Below, in pieces: positions 25,926 through 34,448 of a DNA stretch of 64,000 bases. The translations under genes and the position numbers were made by a program. This DNA comes from Bdellovibrio sp. UBA4095 (GTDB taxonomy: Bacteria > Bdellovibrionota > Bdellovibrionia > Bdellovibrionales > Bdellovibrionaceae). The notes under the pieces are model-generated. The model did no database searches, had not been told where the DNA came from, and worked only from the letters and a program-made list of their open reading frames with translations. The DNA lies in the NCBI GenBank assembly GCA_002381805.1, contig DFXZ01000008.1:62001-126000 (forward strand), given 5' to 3'. Each line of letters starts with the position of its first letter. Positions within the stretch are counted from its first letter, which is position 1.

Positions 25926-28900
25926 CCTTGATATCCAAAAATCTTGGCGAGCTTTGCTCTGAACCAGTTCTTAAAGTCCTCAATAAACCCAAAGGCTGCT
26001 GGGACGATTAACAACGTCAGAACTGTCGAGCTGATCAAACCACCGATAATTGCGATACCCATCGAAGTCCGCATCGCTGACGCTTCATTCAAGCCGATAG
26101 CAATCGGCACCATCCCTGCAATTAATGCCAGTGAGGTCATCAGAATCGGACGAAGACGAGTGCGGCATGCTTTCATCAATGCAGGTTTACGCTCCAGACC
26201 TTCATGGAGAAGCTGATTGGTATAATCAACCAAAAGTATGGAGTTCTTAGCCACGACTCCTAGAAGCAAGACGATACCGATCAAAGAGAAAATATCGATC
26301 GTTTTGCCAAAGATTAGCAGCGCCAAGAAAGCACCCGTCATTGCCAAAGGCAAGGCTAACAAAATCGAAAATGGCGTAATGAAGCTCTCGTAAAGACTTG
26401 CCAGAACCAAATAGATGAAAGTCACTCCCAAGAAAATTGCCAGTAACATATTTGCAATAAGATCATTAAAGTCATCCGCTTGCCCCTGAAACTTGTAATC
26501 CACACCCGGAGGCGGCTTAAGTTCTGTTTTCAGAATCTCGGCCACATCGGCTGAAATGTTCCCCAGTGCGCCTCCCTTGGATAAGTTCGCAGAAACCTGG
26601 ACGTAACGATTTTTATTCTGGCGGTTGATTTGGGAATATCCCAAGGCCTCTTCACCTTTTGCAATACGATTCAAAGGAATCATATTATAGTTCGAGTTCG
26701 GCACGAAGGTGGTACTGAACTGATCACGCAAATCACGAAATGCCTCTTCGAAACGAACTCTTATTTTATAATCGATACCATTTTCACGGTAAATAGCATC
26801 TTCATTTCCTTCGGTTCTGTTTCGCAGTTCTGCTCCCGCCGTGATCGTTGATACCCCCAGGGCTTCAGAGCGATCTCGATCGAACCGCACATGATACTCC
26901 GGCTTGCCCGATCTAAAATTTGTATCAACATCGACTAGACCTGGAATCTTTTTAAGACGTTCCACCACTTTTGTAGTGTAAACATTTAACTCCTCTAAGT
27001 CGTCACCCGTAAATGTGACGTTCAGTGGTTTTTCGCCAGAGTTGACAGCGTCAATGTCACCAATGGAGACAATTGCTTTATCTTCAAACTGTTTCAGCTT
27101 TTTTCGAATTTCTTCCTTATAGTCTGAGGTCACAATATTTCGCTTGTTAGCTTCGACCAGTCGGATGAAAAGACTGGATTTATTGGATTCGTTGTTAGAT
27201 GTCCCCACGACAGTCATGACCATATCGACAACAGAATCTTTATCAAAGATATTTTCGACCTGCTTGGTGAACTCGCTCGTCGCATAAAGTGAAGTTCCCA
27301 CTGGCATCTCAATATTAACTGCAAACTCTCCATTGTCAGGAGATGGCATAAAGGTCTTTGGAATAAACGCCAAGGTCACCATAGAGCCGAAGAAAATCAA
27401 TGTCCCAGCAAGCAAGACTTTCTTGGGGTTGTCTAAAGTGTATTCAAGTGCTTTCGAGTAAATATCTTCAAGCCAGGTTTGAAACCGATCAAATGCCGAG
27501 AGCATTCTGCCGATAGGTCCCGTTCCTTTTGTATGTTCATTAGGGTGAGCCATATATGCCGAAAGCATGGGAGCAACCGTAAATGCATCAAAGAGTGAGA
27601 TCAGCATTGTAAAAACGATAGTCAAACCAAACTGCATAAAGAACTGTCCGATGATTCCTTGCAAGAAGGAAATAGGACCAAATACGGCGATAACTACCAG
27701 AGTTGTCGCAATAACGGCCATGGCAACTTCTTTCGTTCCCTCGAGTGCTGCGTCTTTTGGTTTTTTACCCATTTCAAGGTGTCGGAAAATGTTCTCTCGG
27801 ACAACAATCGCATCGTCAATCAAAAGACCCACAGCTAACGATAGGGCCAGCAAAGTCATTAGATTGATGGTGAAACCCATTGAGTACATAATGACGAAGC
27901 CACCGAGTAATGAATTCGGCAAAGCCATCGCTGTAATAAAAGTTGACCGAGCAGACCCCAAAAAGAAAAAAACCACGATCACACAAAGAATGATTCCGAT
28001 CGTGATAGACTCCATCACGTCAAATACGTTCAAGCGGATCGGTCGAGAGGTGTCACGCACCAGGCTGACCTCGGCCTTGATCTGTTTTTCCTTTAAAAAG
28101 GCGTTCACCTTCTCGATATTCTCTTTGATATTATCCGCCACAGCGACAGTATTAGCACCCCGCTGCTTGTATACTGACAAGATCAAAGCGTTTTTGCCAC
28201 CGACACGTCCGATGGTTTTTTCGTCTTCAAGGCTGCGCACAACTCGTCCGATATCACGTACTAAGATGGCTTTGTCAGAACCTACAAAGCTGACATTCAC
28301 CTCTTCAATTTCTTTTAGATTACCGAACTCACCGCTTGTTCTTAAGGTGATTTCATTTTTCTTATTTTCGACCTTACCAATTGGAATGTCTCGAGAGGTG
28401 TCGACGATTTTATTGGAAACCTGCAACATTGAAATTTTTCGATCTTGCAGCTTCTTCTTGTCAATAAGCACATGAATTTCTTGTTTTCTGCCGCCAAAAA
28501 TATCAACCTTGCCGACATCCTGAAGCCTCTCAAATCGAGGTTTGATGGTCTCGTTGGCCACATCGTAGGCCTCACCAGCGGGTAGCTCCGTCGTTACGGC
28601 TAACGAAACAATCGGCTGATCGGCAGGATCGAAACGCTGAACAATAGGTTCATCAATATCTCCGGGCAGTTCTCGGCGGATATTTCCCAAACGGTTACGA
28701 ACCTCTTGCTCGACCTCTTTGATGTCCGTGCCCAGATTGAATTCCAGAATAACCATGGCAACACTGTCCAGATTATTCGACGTCAGAGTTTTCAAACCAG
28801 CAATACTACCCAGCTCGTCTTCGATTGGCTTAGAAACCTGTTTTTCCAGATCCAAGGGCGATGCCCCCGGATAAGTCACCTGAACAAAAAGAACAGGGAA

Positions 28901-29023
28901 GGTGACATCGGGAAACATATCCACCGGCATTTTTTTTAAAGAAAAGAAACCCAAGATCAACATCAACAAAACAATACAAGTGATGAAGATCGGTCGTTTG
29001 ATCGATAATGCTGGCAAATTCAT
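25922..29023 (-). CDS. RND-family efflux transporter (HAE1/AcrB type)
   Basis: A 1033-residue inner-membrane proton-driven exporter. It starts MNLPALSIKRPIFITCIVLL and has the twelve-helix, two-loop RND layout. The proton-relay Asp pair is in AVGLLIDDAIVVREN, and the second-half motif is GVVAKNSILLVDYTNQL. It probably exports drugs, detergents or lipids; substrate cannot be read. It follows the TolC-like gene after six bases. A periplasmic adaptor (membrane fusion protein) gene, normally in such operons, is not present in the window. Confidence 0.92.
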   Translation of the reverse strand: MNLPALSIKRPIFITCIVLLMLILGFFSLKKMPVDMFPDVTFPVLFVQVTYPGASPLDLEKQVSKPIEDELGSIAGLKTLTSNNLDSVAMVILEFNLGTDIKEVEQEVRNRLGNIRRELPGDIDEPIVQRFDPADQPIVSLAVTTELPAGEAYDVANETIKPRFERLQDVGKVDIFGGRKQEIHVLIDKKKLQDRKISMLQVSNKIVDTSRDIPIGKVENKKNEITLRTSGEFGNLKEIEEVNVSFVGSDKAILVRDIGRVVRSLEDEKTIGRVGGKNALILSVYKQRGANTVAVADNIKENIEKVNAFLKEKQIKAEVSLVRDTSRPIRLNVFDVMESITIGIILCVIVVFFFLGSARSTFITAMALPNSLLGGFVIMYSMGFTINLMTLLALSLAVGLLIDDAIVVRENIFRHLEMGKKPKDAALEGTKEVAMAVIATTLVVIAVFGPISFLQGIIGQFFMQFGLTIVFTMLISLFDAFTVAPMLSAYMAHPNEHTKGTGPIGRMLSAFDRFQTWLEDIYSKALEYTLDNPKKVLLAGTLIFFGSMVTLAFIPKTFMPSPDNGEFAVNIEMPVGTSLYATSEFTKQVENIFDKDSVVDMVMTVVGTSNNESNKSSLFIRLVEANKRNIVTSDYKEEIRKKLKQFEDKAIVSIGDIDAVNSGEKPLNVTFTGDDLEELNVYTTKVVERLKKIPGLVDVDTNFRSGKPEYHVRFDRDRSEALGVSTITAGAELRNRTEGNEDAIYRENGIDYKIRVRFEEAFRDLRDQFSTTFVPNSNYNMIPLNRIAKGEEALGYSQINRQNKNRYVQVSANLSKGGALGNISADVAEILKTELKPPPGVDYKFQGQADDFNDLIANMLLAIFLGVTFIYLVLASLYESFITPFSILLALPLAMTGAFLALLIFGKTIDIFSLIGIVLLLGVVAKNSILLVDYTNQLLHEGLERKPALMKACRTRLRPILMTSLALIAGMVPIAIGLNEASAMRTSMGIAIIGGLISSTVLTLLIVPAAFGFIEDFKNWFRAKLAKIFGYQG

Positions 29024-29029
29024 AAATGA

Positions 29030-30454
29030 CTATTCCTCGATCGCGACAAAAAGACGACCTTGAGCTTCCATTTTCCTCTGTTCAGTGCGAAGTCTTGTCA
29101 GACTTAAAGCCGCATTCGCAGCATCTTCCTCGGCATCAATAACATTTTTAGTGATGGAACGTCCTTTATTGAATAAATCCGATTGCGCCTGAGCGCTTTT
29201 CATTTGCAACGAGGAAATCTTCGATGCCGAATCAATACGCTTAGACATCTCGATATAACGTCGATTCAATTCGATCCATGAACTTTCACTGTCCATCATT
29301 TTTCTTTCGCTAATCAATTGTGCCGCCAGAGCTTCTTTTCGCGCAGCAATTTTTGCAGAGCTTTTTGCTGCCACATCGAAAAGATAGACAAAGTTTAAGC
29401 CCACTTTCGTAGTTGGACGGCTGGTGTCCCCTAATTGAGCTGTGGCTCCGGCCATGTCAGCCTCAAGGGAATTCGTATTATAAGAAGCCGTTAAAACCAG
29501 ATCAGGTCTAAAGGCATCTTCCGTTTCTTTTGCGACGACAGATTGCGCCTTTGCAGAAAGCGACGCGAGGTAGGCTTCAATTGCAACGACTTTACCCTTC
29601 TGTCCTTCAATCATTGCATTTAGAGGCCGACTTTTTGCCGGATCCCCTTTGATCTCTGGGAATGGATCTGCATCATTTAACTCTAAGAAGTCACGAATTC
29701 TTCTTTTCGCTGACGCTAAGTCATCTTCCACCGAGATTAGATTCAACTGGCGAGATGCGACCAATGCCTGTGCTTGCAAAAGATCCGCCCGTTCGCCGAT
29801 CCCATCATTCACGCGGCGGCGAGTCCAATTCTCAATTTTCTGTGCGCGCTGCAACGACTCTCGCCCAATCTGTAAAGAATCTGCAGCATAGATATAGTCC
29901 CAAAATGCAGCTTCCGCGTTCACTAAGAAAAGCTTTTTCTGCAAGTCAAAGTTAAGTTTCTGCGCTTCTGTCGTCGCGTCTAGACGCTCCCAGCGAAGAC
30001 GAGTTGCTCTGCCAAAAAAATCTTTCCAAAGAGATTGCTGCAAACTCACGCCCAAAGAGCCGGTCCCAGCCTTAGAGAACTGCGCAAATTGAGGTGCCGT
30101 TAAACCTTGATTTTCAATTTCCGTAGTCGCCGCCGCTAATCCTAACGTCGTTCCTGTCGAAAACTTCTTTGAGAGACCTAAGCTATAAGTCGTCGTTTCA
30201 GTCTCGGTGGCCCCGAGAACGACAAACTGACCAAGAGGACTCTTATCAAGCTCATAGTTATATCCAGCCGTAAGAGCTGGAGCGAGGTCAATGTCCTCAG
30301 CAACTCGGCGACTTTCAATCGCTTCTTTCGAGGCTTCATAAGATTGAGCTGTTTTATTTTTACTCTCGACTGTCTGCAAATAGTCTTGAAGACTCATAGC
30401 CAAAACACTGGACTGCCAAAAGAACACGGAAACAACAATGGCACGTTTCTTCAT
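29030..30454 (-). CDS. TolC-family outer-membrane efflux protein
   Basis: A 474-residue outer membrane factor with an N-terminal signal peptide (MKKRAIVVSVFFWQSSVLAM) and long helical repeats typical of TolC, rich in Ala, Gln and Leu with two internally similar halves (FWDYIYAADSLQIGRESLQR in the first). It would form a trimeric barrel and periplasmic tunnel for the RND pump encoded directly after it. Its start ATG follows a 300-base upstream region shared with the divergent nuclease gene. Confidence 0.85.
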   Translation of the reverse strand: MKKRAIVVSVFFWQSSVLAMSLQDYLQTVESKNKTAQSYEASKEAIESRRVAEDIDLAPALTAGYNYELDKSPLGQFVVLGATETETTTYSLGLSKKFSTGTTLGLAAATTEIENQGLTAPQFAQFSKAGTGSLGVSLQQSLWKDFFGRATRLRWERLDATTEAQKLNFDLQKKLFLVNAEAAFWDYIYAADSLQIGRESLQRAQKIENWTRRRVNDGIGERADLLQAQALVASRQLNLISVEDDLASAKRRIRDFLELNDADPFPEIKGDPAKSRPLNAMIEGQKGKVVAIEAYLASLSAKAQSVVAKETEDAFRPDLVLTASYNTNSLEADMAGATAQLGDTSRPTTKVGLNFVYLFDVAAKSSAKIAARKEALAAQLISERKMMDSESSWIELNRRYIEMSKRIDSASKISSLQMKSAQAQSDLFNKGRSITKNVIDAEEDAANAALSLTRLRTEQRKMEAQGRLFVAIEE

Positions 30455-30762
30455 TCGATACCCCTTTACGGCACTTACCTAGTAAAAAATAGTAAATGAT
30501 TAAATTGTTTATGGCATCCAGAAAAAAATAATGGACCTTTAGTTGTGTTAGGTAAAAGATTACCCCGAGTTGCACGATGAATAAGCATGCAAGTTCTTTT
30601 TGTTCCTGACTCACACAATGCTGCTTATTGCCGTACCGAACTTTTAACGAGGGAGGATCGATGATGCACAGCGCGCCGCCATCTCAACCAAATTCTAACG
30701 ATTGTTTTCTTGAAAAGGTCCAGGAACTGGGGCTTAATATTTTTGTCTTTAGAGGGGGATAC
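30455..30762. other. Divergent upstream region between TolC-like and nuclease genes
   Basis: AT-rich and without a clear gene. Separated repeats TTACCTA (near 30475) and TAGGTAA (near 30550) face each other but are about 65 bases apart. Near 30650 a strong GGGAGGA ribosome site precedes ATGATG at 30661 in frame with the nuclease, so translation could begin there, adding 34 residues ahead of the signal peptide start. Two promoters, one for each direction, are expected here but I cannot place their elements with confidence. Confidence 0.4.
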
Positions 30763-31659
30763 ATGAATTTCTCATGGGGAGTGAAATTCACGATGCAGAT
30801 AACGGCCATTGTATGTGCTGTCTTGGTTTCTGTATCAACCTATGCCCAAGATAAAACTCCTAGCGCCGCCGCACCGACATTTTCAGAGTATTTCACTGTC
30901 GATGAAAACAACTTAGAAGAATTCACTGCAAAAATCCGCTCCAGAACTCATATGCAGTTAGACCAGCCTTTATTTGGATCTGAACTGTTCATTCAAAAGA
31001 TCAAGAAATTCGTGGTGAATCTTTTGAAGTGGACTTTACACGAAGAAGAACTCCCCACGCCTTCGGAGCGCTACATCCGAAAACTCCACTTTGGTCGCTG
31101 GATCAATGATCCTAATGACAACACCTGCATGAATACGAGAGCTCGAGTTTTAGTGCGCGATAGCCAGAAGGAAGTCACATTCCGTGGAAACAAACGCTGC
31201 GTGGTCGAAGATGGACTGTGGCACGACCCTTACACCGGTGAAGAAGTCACAAGTTCTCGCAAAATTCAAATTGATCACTTAGTACCCCTAAAGAACGCCT
31301 ATGTTTCCGGAGCTTGGCGATGGGATTATAAGACACGCTGTCTTTATGCGAACTACATGGGTTACGGCGACCATCTGATCTCATCTGGGTCCCATGAGAA
31401 TATGTCAAAGGGTGATCGTGGTCCGGAAAAATACCTACCTCCCAACCCTGCCTATCGTTGCCAATACGTTCGCAGTTGGTTGGCAGTGAAGCTGATCTGG
31501 CAACTGACCTTGAACCCCGACGAAGTCCAGGCGATACATACCGTCGTGAATGAGGATGGCTGCGACCCTGCATTGTTCCGCTTCACCAAAGAAGAGCTCG
31601 AAGCTCAACGCGAAGACATCAATAGCAATATCGAATTTTGCATGATCAATAAAAGGTAG
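30763..31659 (+). CDS. Secreted HNH nuclease (DUF1524/GmrSD C-terminal type)
   Basis: A 298-residue protein with a signal peptide (residues about 1-29, ending STYAQ). Residues about 165-270 carry a His-Asp-His nuclease domain: RKIQIDHLVPLKNAYVSGAW, then an Asn-rich segment (SSGSHENMSKGDRGPEKYLP) and YRCQYVRSW. In this family the first His-containing IDHLVPL block activates water and a metal is bound by the Asn/His residues. A cell that digests prey DNA would use such an enzyme in the periplasm or the prey. The ATG at 30763 is preceded by AGAGGGGG; an alternative start lies at 30661. Confidence 0.82.
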   Translation: MNFSWGVKFTMQITAIVCAVLVSVSTYAQDKTPSAAAPTFSEYFTVDENNLEEFTAKIRSRTHMQLDQPLFGSELFIQKIKKFVVNLLKWTLHEEELPTPSERYIRKLHFGRWINDPNDNTCMNTRARVLVRDSQKEVTFRGNKRCVVEDGLWHDPYTGEEVTSSRKIQIDHLVPLKNAYVSGAWRWDYKTRCLYANYMGYGDHLISSGSHENMSKGDRGPEKYLPPNPAYRCQYVRSWLAVKLIWQLTLNPDEVQAIHTVVNEDGCDPALFRFTKEELEAQREDINSNIEFCMINKR

Positions 31660-31672
31660 GTTCACCTACCTT
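31653..31672. terminator. Hairpin terminator between convergent nuclease and dipeptidase genes
   Basis: Perfect arms AAGGTAGG and CCTACCTT flank a TTCA loop, including the nuclease stop codon. It is followed on the plus strand by a pyrimidine-rich TCTCTT rather than a pure T-run, and on the other strand by the AAAA-rich codons, giving four Ts. Confidence 0.6.
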
Positions 31673-31675
31673 CTC

Positions 31676-32296
31676 TTACTCTAAGATGGGATATTTCTCA
31701 TAGACCAAATCCTTGGTCATGGCATTGAAGTGCCACCATTCATGGGGTAAGACTTTGAAACCCTGGTTTTCCATCAGCCTTCGCAGCAGCAAGCGGTTCG
31801 CATGTTGCTCTAAGGTCAGCTCACCTGACTTTAAGAACTCCATTTCAAGCTGCGGTTGAGCAATCTCTCGGAAATCATCGAAATCAGTTCCCATGTCCAA
31901 GAGCTGTCCATTTTTAGATTGCAAGGTTAAGTCCATGGCCATTCCAAAATTATGCAGAGAACCAGGGTAAGGGGCGGCAACATAATCCTGAAATGGAGTT
32001 CCACTCAAGTGGTCATAAAACTGCGCCTGAATACGTCGCGGCCGCAGCGTGTCCCAAATAACGAATTGAAGATCGGGATAATTCTCTCGCAAGTCATCAC
32101 AGACCTTCGAAAACATGATAAAAGCGGCGGGCGACAGGAAACATCGATCGAAGCCCTGATACATATCTTTCTTCATGAAATTATCTTTAGAAGCATAGCG
32201 AAGATTTAAAACAACTTCCGAGTTGGCCGTGAGTTCTCGAAAATTCTCTTCAATCCAACTTATCTGCTGACTAAAAAGGGACACACGGGCCTCCAA
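31676..32296 (-). CDS. D-alanyl-D-alanine dipeptidase, M15 family (VanX/DdpX-like)
   Basis: A zinc peptidase of 206 residues. Ligands and catalytic residues are visible in GSLHNFGMAMDLTL (SxHxxGxAxD) and PHEWWHFNAM (catalytic Glu and the third zinc ligand). There is no signal peptide, so it probably works in the cytoplasm, splitting D-Ala-D-Ala from recycled or ingested prey cell wall. VanX-type substrate preference is inferred from size and motif layout. Confidence 0.88.
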   Translation of the reverse strand: MEARVSLFSQQISWIEENFRELTANSEVVLNLRYASKDNFMKKDMYQGFDRCFLSPAAFIMFSKVCDDLRENYPDLQFVIWDTLRPRRIQAQFYDHLSGTPFQDYVAAPYPGSLHNFGMAMDLTLQSKNGQLLDMGTDFDDFREIAQPQLEMEFLKSGELTLEQHANRLLLRRLMENQGFKVLPHEWWHFNAMTKDLVYEKYPILE

Positions 32297-32324
32297 AATT
32301 ATCCTTCGGTGTTACCAAACACCA

Positions 32325-32921
32325 TTAATCGATAAACTTGAGAGAATTGAAGAATTGCTTTTTGTCTTCAGAAAAGTTTGCACCCTGAGACTTCCCCAGC
32401 GGCCACCGTTCACTCATTGCCATCCATACAAACTGATATTTTCTTCGAGGATGTAGACAAACCATGCCATCATTACTCATGCTCATTGAACCCTTGGGAG
32501 TGCTGTCTTCTCCGCTCTGTTCAAAGTAAAGACAGTCAGCGCCGCTGTACTTCTTTCGATTGAAGGTGCTTTTAACTTTACTGACACGACCTCCCTGAGC
32601 TTCTCTTTCAATGTTTTTTTGGAAGACATCAAGCATCTCCCTGTTGGTCATCTCTTTTCCACCAGGAGTGTGAAGCGGGCCATGCCTTACGATTGCAAGT
32701 TTAGAGGTGCCATCAGACTGCGGTTTCTGTCCGACTAAGTACAGTCCAACTTGAGATGACCCTGGATACCATTCTCCTGACATTGGAAATCGGAAACTAA
32801 ATCCTGAATCTGTAGAATACTCTTCTTGAGGATTCACCTTCTTTTTAAGCATTGAACAACCAGACAAGAGTCCTATAGCCAAAATCATCACAACCGAAAT
32901 GAAAAATCTCCGCATCAGCAT
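32325..32921 (-). CDS. Lipoprotein, unknown
   Basis: A 198-residue lipoprotein (MLMRRFFISVVMILAIGLLSGC, lipobox LLSGC). The mature domain is a compact beta-rich fold with paired Cys residues (GADCLYFEQSGED and GMVCLHPRRKYQF) of the kind seen in small outer-membrane-associated lipoproteins. It resembles no family I can name. It lies 28 bases upstream of the dipeptidase gene on the same strand, so cotranscription is likely. Confidence 0.75.
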   Translation of the reverse strand: MLMRRFFISVVMILAIGLLSGCSMLKKKVNPQEEYSTDSGFSFRFPMSGEWYPGSSQVGLYLVGQKPQSDGTSKLAIVRHGPLHTPGGKEMTNREMLDVFQKNIEREAQGGRVSKVKSTFNRKKYSGADCLYFEQSGEDSTPKGSMSMSNDGMVCLHPRRKYQFVWMAMSERWPLGKSQGANFSEDKKQFFNSLKFID

Positions 32922-33032
32922 CTTTATACCTCCAACAAGACCATGATATTCAGAGACTGAGGGCCTGTCATTTGGTTTAAAAGATGCTGGATAAAAAAGA
33001 TAAGATACTACGGAGTGACCTGCCCCCCTTAA

Positions 33033-33458
33033 CTAATCCAACTTTCTGCCATATCGATTCGCGATCAAACAGTATAAAGCCAGTCCGACAAAAACAGCTG
33101 GGATGATTGGCGGCTTGATCTTAAGAGGTAACACCTCTGCTGGCACTTCAGGATGCAAGTGAACATAGATTGCAACAATCATAGCAGCCAAGGTTGCCAA
33201 AGCCGAGACATCAGTTAAAAGACTTCGCATTTTAGCTGAAAAACTCTTTTTTTGCGAAAAAATAAAACCAATACCGATCAGCAGTTCTGTCGCAATACCT
33301 GCAGAGTAAGCTGGAGACGGCAATTCACTCTGCATAATTTGAGCTGCATACCAAGACTTAAACGGATCAATAAATTTCAGGATTCCAAACATAAATAGCG
33401 AAAAGCCTAAGAACACAGAGACTCGTTTAAGTTCGATACTAGCTAATTCAGTCTTCAT
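33033..33458 (-). CDS. DoxX-like membrane protein
   Basis: A 141-residue four-helix membrane protein of the DoxX/DoxD-like group (FSLFMFGILKFIDPFKSWYA at the start, ending in YCLIANRYGRKLD). Members act in redox or quinone-linked stress responses, though most are uncharacterised. It lies 36 bases after a TetR-type regulator gene on the same strand, and shares its operator-controlled promoter. Confidence 0.75.
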   Translation of the reverse strand: MKTELASIELKRVSVFLGFSLFMFGILKFIDPFKSWYAAQIMQSELPSPAYSAGIATELLIGIGFIFSQKKSFSAKMRSLLTDVSALATLAAMIVAIYVHLHPEVPAEVLPLKIKPPIIPAVFVGLALYCLIANRYGRKLD

Positions 33459-33494
33459 TCATCCTCACTCTTAGAAGTTTTTAGTGGACCCATG

Positions 33495-34040
33495 TCATTT
33501 ACAAAGAATATTCAAGAACTCGCTCACCTGCTCTTTAAGACTCTCGTCCGAACCCAAGTTTAAAGATAAGCATATCCCTGACCTAAAAGTAAAAATCACC
33601 TTAGCAACGGACTCCCTATTTTTTTTAAGCTTAAGCGCTTTTAGATTCTCGAGAATCGCAGTGTGAATTTTAGATATTTCATATTCAATCAAAGGTTTTG
33701 CCCGTGTCGGAATGACAGAAACTTCCCTGATCGAATTAGCAAAGAAGCAGCCCTTTGGCCCACTGCCCTCACTCCCGGCTAAAAGAAAAGTTTCGAGATT
33801 TTTTAATCCAAGTGGTTTCTGCTCCAAGATATTCAGAAACTCCACTGTCTGAGCGTAACGCCTAAGACTCTCGATAAAGATCTCATCTTTATCCGCAAAC
33901 TCAGCATAGAGTCCCGATTTATTCACCCCAGTAGCTTTTTCCAAGTCATGCAAACTAGTATCAGCAAAGCCCTTCTTCCAAAAGACTTGAATTGCCTTAT
34001 CTAAAACCTGCTCCCGAGAAAACCCTTTAGGACGCCCCAT
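33495..34040 (-). CDS. TetR/AcrR-family repressor
   Basis: A 181-residue one-component regulator. The HTH is in residues about 8-55 (FSREQVLDKAIQVFWKKGF then TSLHDLEKATGVNKSGLYAE). The C-terminal ligand domain has GSGPKGCFFANSIRE, the Cys-containing turn of the TetR_C_16-like (AcrR/YxaF) group. I start it at ATG 34040 (MGRPKGFSREQ) because the longer frame would run through its own operator. It probably represses itself and the DoxX-like gene; the inducer is unknown. Confidence 0.88.
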   Translation of the reverse strand: MGRPKGFSREQVLDKAIQVFWKKGFADTSLHDLEKATGVNKSGLYAEFADKDEIFIESLRRYAQTVEFLNILEQKPLGLKNLETFLLAGSEGSGPKGCFFANSIREVSVIPTRAKPLIEYEISKIHTAILENLKALKLKKNRESVAKVIFTFRSGICLSLNLGSDESLKEQVSEFLNILCK

Positions 34041-34055
34041 AAAACACAAAGTACA

Positions 34056-34079
34056 GTATTGAACCGAACGGTTCAATAC
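34056..34079. promoter_or_regulatory. TetR-type operator
   Basis: Two perfect 11-base arms, GTATTGAACCG and CGGTTCAATAC, flank a central AA. The site sits 16 bases upstream of the regulator's ATG, the usual place for an autoregulatory TetR operator, and would control the TetR/DoxX operon. Confidence 0.85.
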
Positions 34080-34274
34080 AAAAATAAATATTCGATGATC
34101 CCCAACTTCACTCCCACCCGCCCCAAAAGACGAGGCCCCATTCCTTTCTCTTTTGCGAGTTCCGCAGCAAAGAAAAGACAAGACGAAGGCAAGAAACCAC
34201 CATCGAGCCCAGAAAAAACAAACCTAAGAAGAACAAAAAAGAGCGAGGACTGTCTGAAGCAAAAGAGAAAGGAA

Positions 34275-34345
34275 TGGTGCCCCGGGCCGGACTTGAACCG
34301 GCACGCCCCTGTAAAGGAAGCTCAGGATTTTAAGTCCTATCGCGC
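34275..34345 (-). tRNA. 3' part of tRNA-Leu(UAA) left at the prophage attachment site
   Basis: Read on the minus strand this contains an anticodon arm with TAA between CT and AA, a long variable arm, the T-arm GCCGG-TTCAAGT-CCGGC, the acceptor strand CCGGGGC and ACCA. The matching 5' half (GCCCCGG acceptor and D-arm) is absent: the sequence changes to unrelated phage DNA beyond about 34345. This is therefore not a functional gene but the 3' segment left on the integrase side. The rebuilt complete tRNA-Leu should lie at the other prophage end, beyond 64,000. Confidence 0.8.
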
Positions 34346-34375
34346 TTATGCCTAAGTTAGCGCAAATATTAACAA

Positions 34376-34448
34376 TTATTGATTGTAAAATTTCTAATTG
34401 CATCAGTGAGGCATCAGCTGCGAGCCAACTTTGATTGTTATTGATCGT
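34376..34448 (+). repeat. Three TTGATYGT repeats between att core and integrase
   Basis: TTGATTGT occurs at 34379 and 34431 and TTGATCGT at 34441, all in the same direction, between the tRNA fragment and the integrase stop codon. Short direct repeats at this place commonly are arm-type sites for a tyrosine integrase or sites for its directionality factor. Confidence 0.45.

Noticed and set aside
27567..28475. 302-codon plus-strand frame opposite the RND transporter
   Set aside because: Long antisense frame on a highly conserved membrane protein; Ser/Thr/Ile-rich, no start signals.
34059..34355. Plus-strand 98-codon frame between the TetR operator and att
   Set aside because: Low-complexity Lys/Arg/Pro translation covering the operator and tRNA; no ribosome site.
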